Shown here: piece after piece, positions 25,492 to 34,587 of the stretch
Position numbering within the stretch: position 1 is the stretch's first letter
How the letters are laid out: each line of letters opens with the position of its first letter
From: Bacteroides fragilis NCTC 9343
GTDB taxonomy: Bacteria; Bacteroidota; Bacteroidia; Bacteroidales; Bacteroidaceae
Direction of reading: 5' to 3'
DNA length: 64,000 bases
NCBI RefSeq assembly: GCF_000025985.1
Contig: NC_003228.3
Coordinates: 1,922,001-1,986,000 of the forward strand
The notes under the pieces: generated by a model
Database searches by the model: none
Told to the model about the DNA's origin: nothing
Seen by the model: only the letters and a program-made list of their open reading frames with translations
Position numbers and translations under genes: made by a program

Positions 25492-26058
25492 TGTGGTAGG
25501 GATTATGATTAGTTATTATTGATGGTTTTGAATAATTTTATAGTCCTTTTTGATAGAATGATGTAAAGTTATGAAAAAAAAATATATTCGCAAGGATATG
25601 TGAATGCTTTGTATGCATAATCTGAAAGATTAATATAAAAACGGCATGACTTGAGATAATTTTATACTATTGGAAAAATATTGAAAGAGTATATGGTTAC
25701 TTAAATAACAACTGTCTCTTTGGGAACCTGAGGAAGAAAAAACTCGAACGGAGAATGATTTGATATTCTATTTGTTTTGGAACCAGATATTTACAATTGT
25801 TTGTTTGAAGCTTTGGAAAGCTTAGGTTTAACATTGTGTTAAATCTGCTTCTTTACATTCAAAAGACTTGTTGTTTGAATGTAAAAGAGGTGTTATTTGT
25901 GTATAGAGAACCAATAATAGGGAGCAAAGACTTAACAATGTTAATTAGTGATGTACTCAACCGGCATCAGCGATGAAAGGTTTTTTAGAGTTTTGCCCTT
26001 TTCTACTAAAAGAAGTTATAATTAGCTGTTTAAAAACTTTTTAAAGAGATAAAGTTTT
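25492..26058. other. Gene-free stretch with three consecutive small hairpins
   Basis: No credible gene lies between the divergent GH2 and CysQ genes. Three adjacent inverted repeats occur: AAGCTTT-GG-AAAGCTT (25808-25823), TTTAACA-TTG-TGTTAAA (25827-25843), and TTTACATTCAAA (25852-25863) with TTTGAATGTAAA (25874-25885). The rest is AT-rich without recognised features. Confidence 0.5.
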
Positions 26059-26066
26059 TACTTTTG
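26059..26066 (+). promoter_or_regulatory. -7 promoter element of the PAPS/sulfonation operon
   Basis: TACTTTTG (TAnnTTTG) lies 63 bases before cysQ. A small hairpin CCTTGT/ACAAGG is in the leader at about 26094-26110. The -33 region is only TTT-like. Confidence 0.4.
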
Positions 26067-26128
26067 TACCTCTATTAAATGGGGGATATTATGCCTTGTA
26101 GGAAACAAGGTCGTTAAAGCGTAATAAA

Positions 26129-26947
26129 ATGGAACATAAATACTTATTTGTCGCTGTTGATGCAGCCCTGAAGGCGGGGGAGGAAATATTGTCTATTTAT
26201 ACCGATCCGGCTTCGGACTTCGAAATAGAGCGGAAAGCGGATCACTCTCCTTTGACTATTGCTGACCGGAAAGCACACGTAACAATTGCCACCATTCTGA
26301 ACGAAACTCCTTTTCCCGTACTGAGCGAAGAGGGGAAACATTTAGAGTATGATACCCGTCGCAATTGGGATGTGATGTGGATTGTCGATCCATTGGATGG
26401 TACGAAAGAGTTTATCAAGCGAAACGGTGAGTTTACGGTAAATATTGCGTTAGTGAAAGCCGGAGTTCCCATTATCGGAGTGATTTATTTACCGGTCAAA
26501 AAAGAACTTTACTTTGCCGGTCAGGAAATCGGTGCCTACAAGCTGTCGGGCATTACGACTTTAGAAGACGATGCAACACTCGATAAGCTGGTAGCTGCTT
26601 CCGTACGGTTGCCGCAAGACCTGCAGCGGGATCGATTTGTAGTAGTGGCTTCCCGTTCACACCTGACTCCGGAGACCGAAGCGTACATTGATGCGGTGAA
26701 GCAAGAACACAAACATGTCGAGTTGATTTCCAGCGGCAGTTCTATTAAAATATGTTTGGTTGCCGAAGGTAAAGCGGATGTTTATCCCCGTTTTGCTCCT
26801 ACGATGGAGTGGGATACTGCTGCCGGGCATGCCATTGCGCGCGCTGCGGGAATGGAAATTTATCAGGCGGATAAAAAAGATGTTCCTTTGCAGTATAATA
26901 AAGAAGATTTACTGAATCCCTGGTTTATTGTTGAGAAGAGAAGGTAA
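26129..26947 (+). CDS. cysQ: 3'(2'),5'-bisphosphate nucleotidase
   Basis: 272 residues of the inositol-phosphatase superfamily. Metal-site motifs are present: SEEGK (66-70), DPLDGTKEF (87-95, the DPxDGT motif), and EWDTAAGHAI near residue 228. It converts 3'-phosphoadenosine 5'-phosphate (PAP), the by-product of PAPS use, to AMP, relieving inhibition of sulfotransferases and other PAPS enzymes. It is the first gene of the operon, and the PAP would come from the sulfotransferase encoded at its end. Confidence 0.92.
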   Translation: MEHKYLFVAVDAALKAGEEILSIYTDPASDFEIERKADHSPLTIADRKAHVTIATILNETPFPVLSEEGKHLEYDTRRNWDVMWIVDPLDGTKEFIKRNGEFTVNIALVKAGVPIIGVIYLPVKKELYFAGQEIGAYKLSGITTLEDDATLDKLVAASVRLPQDLQRDRFVVVASRSHLTPETEAYIDAVKQEHKHVELISSGSSIKICLVAEGKADVYPRFAPTMEWDTAAGHAIARAAGMEIYQADKKDVPLQYNKEDLLNPWFIVEKRR

Positions 26948-26967
26948 ACCACTAATTGTTTGCGTTT

Positions 26968-28524
26968 ATGACATTTGAAATTGCATTTGTGCTGTTATCC
27001 TTATTAGGGATGGTAATTGCTTTGATCTTGGACAAAATGCGTCCCGGCATGATACTTTTCTCTGTAGTGGTGTTGTTTCTCTGTGCGGGTATTTTGACTC
27101 CGAAGGAAATGCTCGAAGGATTCAGTAATAAAGGGATGATAACCGTGGCCCTGCTTTTTTTGGTCAGTGAAGGTATCAGGCAGTCGGGAGCGTTGGGGCA
27201 GGTTGTCAAGAAGTTGCTTCCTCAGAAACGGACGACGGTCTTCCGGGCACAATTACGCTTATTGCCTGCGGTCGCTTTTATTTCCGCTTTTCTGAACAAT
27301 ACTCCGGTAGTTGTCATTTTTGCCCCGATTATTAAACGATGGGCACGGACAGTCCATTTACCTGCCACTAAATTTCTAATTCCTCTTTCGTACGTAACTA
27401 TATTGGGAGGTATCTGCACTTTGATCGGTACATCTACCAACCTGGTTGTGCATGGAATGATATTGGAATCCGGTCATGAAGGATTTACCATGTTCGAATT
27501 GGGCAAAGTGGGTATCTTTATTGCAATAGCCGGTATTATTTATCTGTTTGCTTTTTCTAAGAAACTGCTTCCGGATGCACGCCCCGATACAGCTGTGCCC
27601 GATGAAGAAGTAGAAGAAGGCGATAAGCTTCACCGCGTGGAGGCAGTACTTGGTGCCCGTTTCCCGGGTATCAACAAAACTTTGGGAGAGTTTAATTTTA
27701 AACGTCACTATGGTGCCGAAGTTAAAGAAATAAAGAAACGTAACGGACAGCGGTTCATCAACAACCTTGAAGAAGTGATCTTGCGTGAAGGAGATACGTT
27801 GGTGGTAATGGCGGATGACACGTTCATACCCACTTGGGGAGAATCTTCCGTGTTTGTGCTGTTGGCTAACGGAAATGATAATGAACCGATACCGGGAAAA
27901 GGAAAACGTTGGTTTGCATTGATTCTGCTGATCCTGATGATTGCCGGTGCTACTATCGGTGAGCTTCCGGTAGTGAAAGAAATGTTTCCGGACATGAAGT
28001 TGGATATGTTCTTCTTTGTTTCTGTCACTACCATTATCATGGCTTGGACTAAAATTTTTCCGGCACGTAAATACACTAAATATATTTCCTGGGATATCTT
28101 GATTACGATCGCTTGTGCTTTTGCTATCAGTAAAGCAATGGTAAATTCGGGTGTGGCCGATAAGGTTGCAGGATTTATAATCGGCATGAGCCATGACTAT
28201 GGCCCGCATGTATTACTGGCAGTTTTATTTATTATCACCAATTTGTTTACGGAGCTGATAACAAACAATGCCGCTGCTGCATTGGCTTTTCCGTTGGCTC
28301 TGTCGCTTTCGGTCCAGTTGGGTGTCGACCCTACACCGTTCTTTGTGGTCATTTGTATGGCTGCATCTGCCAGTTTTTCTACACCGATCGGTTATCAGAC
28401 AAATTTAATAGTACAGGGTATCGGCAACTATAAGTTTATGGATTTTGTCAGGATCGGATTGCCATTAAATCTTATAACATTCCTGATTTCCATATTTCTG
28501 ATCCCTTTAATCTGGCCGTTTTAG
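26968..28524 (+). CDS. SLC13-family anion permease with TrkA-C domain (probable sulfate carrier)
   Basis: 518 residues from the ATG at 26968 (MTFEIAFVLL); an upstream ATG at 26956 adds four residues. About eleven membrane spans surround a cytoplasmic TrkA-C-like segment (about 215-295: LGARFPGINKTLGEFNF, LREGDTLVVMAD). The duplicated SNT-type motifs are present (IGTSTNLVVHG and TPIGYQTNLIVQG). Its place between cysQ and cysC points to sulfate uptake for PAPS synthesis; sulfate as substrate is inferred. Confidence 0.85.
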   Translation: MTFEIAFVLLSLLGMVIALILDKMRPGMILFSVVVLFLCAGILTPKEMLEGFSNKGMITVALLFLVSEGIRQSGALGQVVKKLLPQKRTTVFRAQLRLLPAVAFISAFLNNTPVVVIFAPIIKRWARTVHLPATKFLIPLSYVTILGGICTLIGTSTNLVVHGMILESGHEGFTMFELGKVGIFIAIAGIIYLFAFSKKLLPDARPDTAVPDEEVEEGDKLHRVEAVLGARFPGINKTLGEFNFKRHYGAEVKEIKKRNGQRFINNLEEVILREGDTLVVMADDTFIPTWGESSVFVLLANGNDNEPIPGKGKRWFALILLILMIAGATIGELPVVKEMFPDMKLDMFFFVSVTTIIMAWTKIFPARKYTKYISWDILITIACAFAISKAMVNSGVADKVAGFIIGMSHDYGPHVLLAVLFIITNLFTELITNNAAAALAFPLALSLSVQLGVDPTPFFVVICMAASASFSTPIGYQTNLIVQGIGNYKFMDFVRIGLPLNLITFLISIFLIPLIWPF

Positions 28525-28552
28525 TAATTGAAACAACATCTAACATATTATA

Positions 28553-29161
28553 ATGGAAGAAAATAATAATATATATCCGATATTCGACCGGATGCTGACC
28601 CGGCAGGATAAAGAAGAACTCTTGAAACAGCGTGGTGTGATGATCTGGTTTACCGGGTTGAGCGGATCGGGTAAGAGTACCATTGCCATCGCTTTGGAAC
28701 GCGAACTGCATAAACGCGGATTGTTGTGTCGTATCTTGGATGGAGATAACATCCGTACAGGCATCAACAATAATCTGGGCTTTTCCGAAACTGACCGGGT
28801 AGAAAACATACGCCGTATAGCCGAGGTTTCGAAACTTTTTATTGATACAGGCATTATTACAATTGCTGCTTTCATCAGCCCTAACAACGATATCCGTGAG
28901 ATGGCTGCCCGCATTGTCGGACCGGATGACTTTCTGGAAATATTTGTCAGCACTCCGCTCGCCGAATGTGAAAAGCGGGACGTAAAGGGATTGTATGCCA
29001 AAGCTCGTCGGGGAGAAATAAAAAACTTTACCGGAATATCCGCCCCTTTCGAAGCTCCCGAACATCCGGCTTTGTCACTTGACACTTCCGTATTGTCACT
29101 TGAGGAGTCTGTCAATCGATTGCTGGAAATTGTGTTGCCTCGGGTAAGCAGACATGAATAA
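28553..29161 (+). CDS. cysC: Adenylyl-sulfate kinase
   Basis: 202 residues. The P-loop GLSGSGKST is at 35-43, DGDNIR at about 64-69, and the APS-kinase stretch LFIDTGIITIAAFISP at about 91-106. It phosphorylates adenosine 5'-phosphosulfate (APS) to PAPS. It follows the permease by 28 bases and precedes cysD, so synthesis of the activated sulfate donor is encoded as one unit. Confidence 0.95.
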   Translation: MEENNNIYPIFDRMLTRQDKEELLKQRGVMIWFTGLSGSGKSTIAIALERELHKRGLLCRILDGDNIRTGINNNLGFSETDRVENIRRIAEVSKLFIDTGIITIAAFISPNNDIREMAARIVGPDDFLEIFVSTPLAECEKRDVKGLYAKARRGEIKNFTGISAPFEAPEHPALSLDTSVLSLEESVNRLLEIVLPRVSRHE

Positions 29162-29188
29162 AATATAGATGAAGAAATAATCATAAAA

Positions 29189-30100
29189 ATGAAAGAAGAA
29201 TATAAGTTAAGCCACTTGAAAGAACTCGAAGCCGAGTCTATCCATATTATCCGCGAAGTGGCGGCGGAGTTTGAGAATCCGGTCATGCTGTATAGCATCG
29301 GGAAGGATTCTTCGGTTATGGTACGCCTTGCCGAAAAAGCTTTTTATCCGGGCAAAGTACCGTTTCCTTTGATGCATATCGATTCAAAGTGGAAATTTAA
29401 GGAAATGATTCAGTTCCGTGACGAATATGCCAAAAAGTATGGCTGGAATCTGATTGTGGAAAGCAATATGGAAGCTTTTCATGCAGGGGTAGGGCCTTTT
29501 ACGCATGGCAGTAAGGTGCATACAGACTTGATGAAAACACAGGCTTTGCTGCGTGCGTTGGATAAATATAAATTTGATGCTGCCTTCGGAGGTGCTCGCC
29601 GCGATGAAGAGAAATCGCGTGCTAAAGAGCGTATATTCTCTTTCCGTGATAAGTTCCATCAATGGGATCCCAAAAACCAGCGTCCCGAATTGTGGGATAT
29701 CTACAATGCCCGTGTACATAAGGGTGAAAGTATACGTGTATTCCCGTTGAGTAACTGGACCGAACTGGATATCTGGCAGTACATTCGTTTGGAGAATATT
29801 CCGATTGTACCGTTGTATTATGCCAAAGAGCGTCCTGTGGTGCAGATGGACGGTAACTTGATTATGGCTGATGATGAACGTCTGCCGGAAAAATATCGTG
29901 ATCAGATCGAAATGAAAATGGTACGTTTCCGTACATTGGGATGTTGGCCGTTGACCGGTGCTGTCGAAAGTGAGGCCGACACCATTGAGAAGATTGTTGA
30001 AGAGATGATGACTACCACTAAGAGCGAACGTACGACCCGTGTTATCGATTTCGACCAGGAAGGTAGCATGGAACAGAAGAAACGCGAAGGATATTTTTAA
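29189..30100 (+). CDS. cysD: Sulfate adenylyltransferase, small subunit
   Basis: 303 residues of the PP-loop ATP pyrophosphatase family: [14 protein letters not shown] (about 35-48) is the PP-loop, and [21 protein letters not shown] is the CysD signature. With CysN it makes APS from ATP and sulfate, driven by GTP hydrolysis. The stop codon lies 11 bases before cysN. Confidence 0.96.
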
Positions 30101-30111
30101 ACATTACAACT

Positions 30112-31542
30112 ATGGCAGATAAATTAGATATAAAAGCATTTCTGGATAAGGACGAACAGAAGGATTTGCTTCGTCTGTTGACAGCAGGTTCGGTAGATGA
30201 CGGAAAGTCTACATTGATCGGACGTTTGCTGTTCGATAGCAAAAAATTGTATGAGGATCAGCTTGATGCATTGGAGCGTGATAGCAAGCGGTTGGGCAAT
30301 GCCGGCGAACACATTGATTATGCCTTGTTGCTGGATGGCTTGAAAGCAGAGCGTGAACAGGGCATTACGATTGATGTGGCTTATCGCTACTTTTCTACCA
30401 ATAACCGTAAATTTATCATTGCTGATACTCCGGGGCACGAACAGTATACCCGTAATATGATAACCGGCGGTTCGACCGCCAATCTGGCTATTATTCTGGT
30501 AGATGCCCGTATGGGAGTAATTACTCAGACAAGACGTCATACATTTCTGGTATCTCTGTTGGGAATCAAGCATGTAGTGTTGGCTGTCAACAAGATGGAC
30601 CTGGTAGATTTTTCGGAAGAGCGTTTCAATGAGATTGTAGCAGAGTATAAGAAGTTTGTAGCTCCCTTGGGGATTCCCGATGTGACTTGTATTCCACTGT
30701 CCGCACTCGATGGAGACAATGTGGTGGATAAGTCGGAAAGAACTCCGTGGTATGAAGGACTTTCCTTGCTCGATTTTCTGGAAACAGTCCATATCGACAG
30801 CGATAATAACTTTAGTGATTTCCGCTTTCCGGTACAGTATGTACTTCGTCCGAACCTCGACTTCAGGGGATTCTGTGGTAAGGTGGCATCCGGAATCATA
30901 CGCAAGGGAGACAAAGTAATGGCTTTGCCTTCCGGTAAAGTATCTCATGTGAAGAGTATCGTTACTTTTGATGGTGAGCTGGATTATGCTTTTCCCCCAC
31001 AGTCGGTCACACTGACACTTGAAGACGAGATAGATGTCTCAAGAGGGGAAATGTTGGTTCATCCGGATAATTTGCCTGTTGTGGACCGTAATTTTGAAGC
31101 AATGTTGGTGTGGATGGATGAAGAACCGATGGATATCAACAAATCGTTCTTTATTAAGCAGACAACGAATGTCAGCCGCACGCGTATCGACAGCATAAAA
31201 TATAAAGTGGATGTCAATACGATGGAACATTCGTCTGTTCCCTTTTTGTCTTTGAACGAAATTGCACGTGTGGTGTTTACTACAGCTAAAGAACTGTTCT
31301 TTGATCCGTACCGGAAGAATAAATCGTGCGGTTCGTTTATCCTGATCGATCCGATAACCAATAATACCAGTGCTGTGGGAATGATTATCGATCGTGTGGA
31401 AAAGAAAGACATGAATATTGCCGATGATTTTCCGGTTTTGAATCTGCCTGAACTGGGCATAGCTCCTGAACATTATGAAGCTATTGAGAAGGCGGTAAAA
31501 TCATTAAGTGAACAAGGTTTCGAAGTCAGAATAGAGAAGTAA
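30112..31542 (+). CDS. cysN: Sulfate adenylyltransferase, GTPase subunit
   Basis: 476 residues. GTPase motifs: GSVDDGKST (26-34), [12 protein letters not shown] and NKMDLV. The C-terminal part has EF-Tu-like beta-barrel domains. It lacks the fused APS kinase of NodQ-type proteins, consistent with a separate cysC in this operon. It couples GTP hydrolysis to APS formation by CysD. Confidence 0.96.
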
Positions 31543-31612
31543 ATGATTATTCGGTGTGCCGATATGCCTGCTGCATGCAGTTTGTCGGCACATTAACAAT
31601 GAACACATTATT

Positions 31613-32719
31613 ATGGGATTACTTGAATTTAACAAACTTCCGATAAATACTTTAGTAGGGGCAGACTGGCGGACATTTAAAGCTATTACCGGAGGAAGGG
31701 AGATCGATGCGGCTTATACAGGTAAATATCGTCTGACAAAGGCAGTTTGTCGCTTACTGTCTACTTTGGCTCCACTTCAGGATAAACGTTATGAGAAGCT
31801 GCTGGCAAATAAGCCGTTGGAACACGATCCGGTCTTTATCCTTGGTCACTGGCGTAGCGGAACTACTTTTGTACACAATGTTTTTTCGTGCGATTCACAT
31901 TTTGGCTATAACACCACTTATCAGACTGTATTTCCGCATTTAATGATGTGGGGACAGCCATTCTTTAAAAAGAACATGAGTTGGCTGATGCCGGATAAGC
32001 GGCCAACGGATAATATGGAGCTGGCTGTCGATTTGCCGCAGGAGGAAGAGTTTGCCCTTGCCAACATGATGCCTTATACCTACTATAATTTCTGGTTCTT
32101 GCCAAGATATCAGCAGGAATATGCAGATAAATACTTGCTTTTCGATACTATCAGTGAAGCGGAATTGAAGGTTTTTGAGGAGACTTTTACCAAATTGATT
32201 AAGATCTCTTTGTGGAATACGCAGGGTACTCAGTTTCTTAGCAAGAATCCCCCTCACACGGGACGCGTGAAGGAATTGGTAAAAATGTTCCCCAATGCGA
32301 AATTTATTTATCTGATGCGTAATCCGTATACTGTATTTGAGTCTACCCGTAGTTTCTTTACTAATACGATTCAACCCTTGAAGCTGCAGGATATCACTCC
32401 GGCTGAGTTGGAGAACAATATACTCTCTATTTATGCCAAATTGTATCATAAATACGAGGCCGATAAGCAATTCATTCCTGAAGGAAACCTGATGGAGGTG
32501 AAGTTTGAAGACTTTGAGGCAGACGCTATGGGAATGACTGAGAATATTTATCATGCTTTGGATATTCCGGGATTTGCCGAAGCGCGCGGCTCGATAGAGA
32601 AATATGTGGGAGGTAAAAAAGGATATAAAAAGAACAAATATAAGTACGATGACCGTACTGTGCAGTTAGTGCAAGATCATTGGGACTTTGCACTGAAACA
32701 ATGGGATTATAGTTTATAA
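31613..32719 (+). CDS. PAPS-dependent sulfotransferase
   Basis: 368 residues from the ATG at 31613; a longer reading from 31556 is possible. The 5'-phosphosulfate loop is ILGHWRSGTTFVH (about 76-88), and the 3'-phosphate site is KFIYLMRNPYTVFESTRSF (arginine and serine). It transfers sulfate from PAPS to an acceptor. Its operon position, after the PAPS genes and before a secreted protein, matches the gut Bacteroides locus in which a sulfotransferase (BT_0416 in B. thetaiotaomicron, as I recall it) sulfonates cholesterol and other steroids. Orthology is inferred from operon layout; acceptor specificity is not proven by sequence. Confidence 0.85.
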   Translation: MGLLEFNKLPINTLVGADWRTFKAITGGREIDAAYTGKYRLTKAVCRLLSTLAPLQDKRYEKLLANKPLEHDPVFILGHWRSGTTFVHNVFSCDSHFGYNTTYQTVFPHLMMWGQPFFKKNMSWLMPDKRPTDNMELAVDLPQEEEFALANMMPYTYYNFWFLPRYQQEYADKYLLFDTISEAELKVFEETFTKLIKISLWNTQGTQFLSKNPPHTGRVKELVKMFPNAKFIYLMRNPYTVFESTRSFFTNTIQPLKLQDITPAELENNILSIYAKLYHKYEADKQFIPEGNLMEVKFEDFEADAMGMTENIYHALDIPGFAEARGSIEKYVGGKKGYKKNKYKYDDRTVQLVQDHWDFALKQWDYSL

Positions 32720-32733
32720 AAAAAGGAGGAAAA

Positions 32734-33696
32734 ATGATTCAGAAGACATATCGCCTGTGGGTGGCAAGTCTGCTAACTTTGTGTTCAGCTTCTGCTGTAG
32801 CGCAGCAGAAAGTAGAGATACTCCCTTTTGGGAATATGGATCAATGGGTGACGCGTGAAATAAAAGAGTCGGGCATTATTGGCGGAAATACCAAAAAAGT
32901 ATATGCCATTGGCCCTACCGAAACCATTGTGGGTGCGAAGCCTTATGCAAATAAAGGTGGTTCACCCTGGGGAACTTCTAACGTAATGGCACGTGTGTCG
33001 GGTATTACCAAAACCAATACTTCGGTATTTCCCGAAACCAGAGGAGACGGTTTCTGTGCCCGTCTGGATACTCGTATGGAGAGTGTAAAAGTACTTGGTA
33101 TTGTAGATATCACCGTACTTGCTGCCGGATCTATGTTTTTGGGAACGGTTCATGAACCGATTAAGAGTACCAAGAATCCGAATAAGATGTTGCAGATGGG
33201 AATACCGTTCACTGACCGTCCGTCGGCTATTCAGTTCGACTATAAAGTGAAAATGTCCGATCGTGAAAACCGTATACGTGCAACGGGATTCAGTAAGATA
33301 ACGGATGTGCCGGGTAAGGATTTTCCGGCTGTTATTTTATTGCTACAGAAACGTTGGGAAGATGCCAAAGGCAATGTGTATGCTAAACGCATCGGGACAA
33401 TGGTGAACTATTACTATCATTCGACTGATTGGAAAAATGGTTCAAAATACGATATCATGTATGGTGATATCACGAAAGATCCGGCGTATAAAGCACACAT
33501 GATGCGACTTCAGGCCTCTGAATATTTTACGGTAAACAGTAAGGGCGAAAGTGTGCCGATTCATGAAGTGGCGTGGGGGGAAGCTGATGATGTGCCGACG
33601 CATATGATACTTCAGTTTACATCCAGTCATGGTGGTGCTTATATCGGTTCACCGGGAAATTCGCTCTACATTGACAATGTAAAACTGATCTATTAA
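32734..33696 (+). CDS. Secreted PCMD-like domain protein, partner of the sulfotransferase
   Basis: 320 residues with a signal peptide ending at AVAQQ (about residue 24). The fold resembles PCMD-type (putative carbohydrate metabolism domain) beta-sandwich proteins, ending in the typical SSHGGAYIGSPGNSLYIDNVKLIY. It starts 14 bases after the sulfotransferase stop and closes the operon. Its place suggests an exported or surface job connected with the sulfonated product or acceptor. Domain name by overall look; function unknown. Confidence 0.6.
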   Translation: MIQKTYRLWVASLLTLCSASAVAQQKVEILPFGNMDQWVTREIKESGIIGGNTKKVYAIGPTETIVGAKPYANKGGSPWGTSNVMARVSGITKTNTSVFPETRGDGFCARLDTRMESVKVLGIVDITVLAAGSMFLGTVHEPIKSTKNPNKMLQMGIPFTDRPSAIQFDYKVKMSDRENRIRATGFSKITDVPGKDFPAVILLLQKRWEDAKGNVYAKRIGTMVNYYYHSTDWKNGSKYDIMYGDITKDPAYKAHMMRLQASEYFTVNSKGESVPIHEVAWGEADDVPTHMILQFTSSHGGAYIGSPGNSLYIDNVKLIY

Positions 33697-33811
33697 GTCC
33701 CTGCTTAAATTTTTCTAGATTAAATTTTATATGGGTTTATTGACCCGTTTAGAGTTTCTTTCTGGTCTCTTTCCGGGTAAAATTTAAACAGGTTTTAAGT
33801 TGAGTTCAAGC

Positions 33812-33958
33812 TAACAGTAGTTATGGTAGCTTTATGTGGCAACCGGACTTTCAGCCTTAGGAATTAAGAGTTTAATATACTTTTCTATAAATCCGAATCT
33901 GGCTGCTGCGGTTTTGCCTGTCTGTGCAGTGTATCAATAACTACTATAACTACTGTTA
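33812..33958. repeat. 147-bp element bounded by 18-bp inverted repeats (MITE-like)
   Basis: TAACAGTAGTTATGGTAG (33812-33829) and CTACTATAACTACTGTTA (33941-33958) are inverted repeats with one mismatch, 111 bases apart. No coding sequence lies inside and no clear target-site duplication was found. The right end is 8 bases from the stop codon of the shortened cupin/AraC-like gene. The rest of the 33697-33965 gap (115 bases after the PCMD gene) holds only short hairpins such as GGGT-TTATTG-ACCC. Confidence 0.5.
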
Positions 33959-33965
33959 TGTCGAC

Positions 33966-34364
33966 TTATTCTATTTTAATCTTAAATCGATTTGTCCATA
34001 GCAGGGCAGAGCCGTTCGAATCGACTGTGGCATTTAAGCTGAAATGGGAAAAGATTTCGGGTAGGAATTCCAATTGCATCAAGGTCGTACCATCTGCTCC
34101 GGCTTCAAACAGATGACTGATGTCCGAAGTGATAATCATAATTTCTCCTTCACGAAAAGTGATACTCTCATGATCCGGATGGAGAATGCAGCTTCCCTTT
34201 TTCACATAGTTTATTTCGATACGTAAATGCTGATGTGATCCATACATCTCACCGGGATGGAATGAAATGAAACGAAAAACGTCAGCCAGGCGCTTGGTTT
34301 TAATATTTTCTGTGATGCTTTCTAATAGTTCCCGAAGTGAATATTGCTCTGTCCGATTGTCCAT
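33966..34364 (-). CDS. Cupin-domain protein, probably a truncated AraC-type regulator
   Basis: 132 residues. It has the N-terminal cupin sensor of AraC-family regulators (FHPGEMYGSHQHLRIEINYVKKG, then EGEIMIITSDISHLFEAG, TLMQLEFLPEIFSHF). AraC regulators of this type continue for about 150 more residues with two helix-turn-helix motifs, which are absent here. The ORF stops 8 bases from an inverted-repeat element. It could be a real stand-alone cupin protein or the remnant of a regulator. Confidence 0.6.
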   Translation of the reverse strand: MDNRTEQYSLRELLESITENIKTKRLADVFRFISFHPGEMYGSHQHLRIEINYVKKGSCILHPDHESITFREGEIMIITSDISHLFEAGADGTTLMQLEFLPEIFSHFSLNATVDSNGSALLWTNRFKIKIE

Positions 34365-34506
34365 GTTATCGCTTTAAGGTTTATATACCGGATATAGATT
34401 TACAATCTCTACTTTTTATAATAAAAACAAATGATGGATAAATTGGGGGGGATAATTTTCTTCTTTCAAATTCAGAAAGAACGTATAACAGTGATGGCGG
34501 AAGAGT

Positions 34507-34538
34507 AAAAAAGAGTGCGTCTCAGCGACGCACTCTTT
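34507..34538 (-). terminator. Terminator after the left OmpA-like gene
   Basis: Minus strand: AAAGAGTGCGTC, loop of five, GACGCACTCTTT, then a T-tract. The 12-bp arms are 34527-34538 and 34510-34521. It closes the left B-C-D operon about 50 bases after the stop codon. Confidence 0.8.
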
Positions 34539-34587
34539 AAAGTATAGAGCCAAAAACTTTCCCGCCCTATTGGGAATCGAAACCCTA

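Noticed and set aside
27376..28209. Long minus-strand open frame (277 codons) inside the SLC13 permease gene.
   Set aside because: Shadow of the permease; the sense frame has membrane spans and family motifs, the antisense frame none.
26129..31542. The cys genes as an assimilatory sulfate-reduction (cysteine) operon.
   Set aside because: No APS/PAPS reductase or sulfite reductase is present, and the operon ends with a sulfotransferase, which uses PAPS directly.
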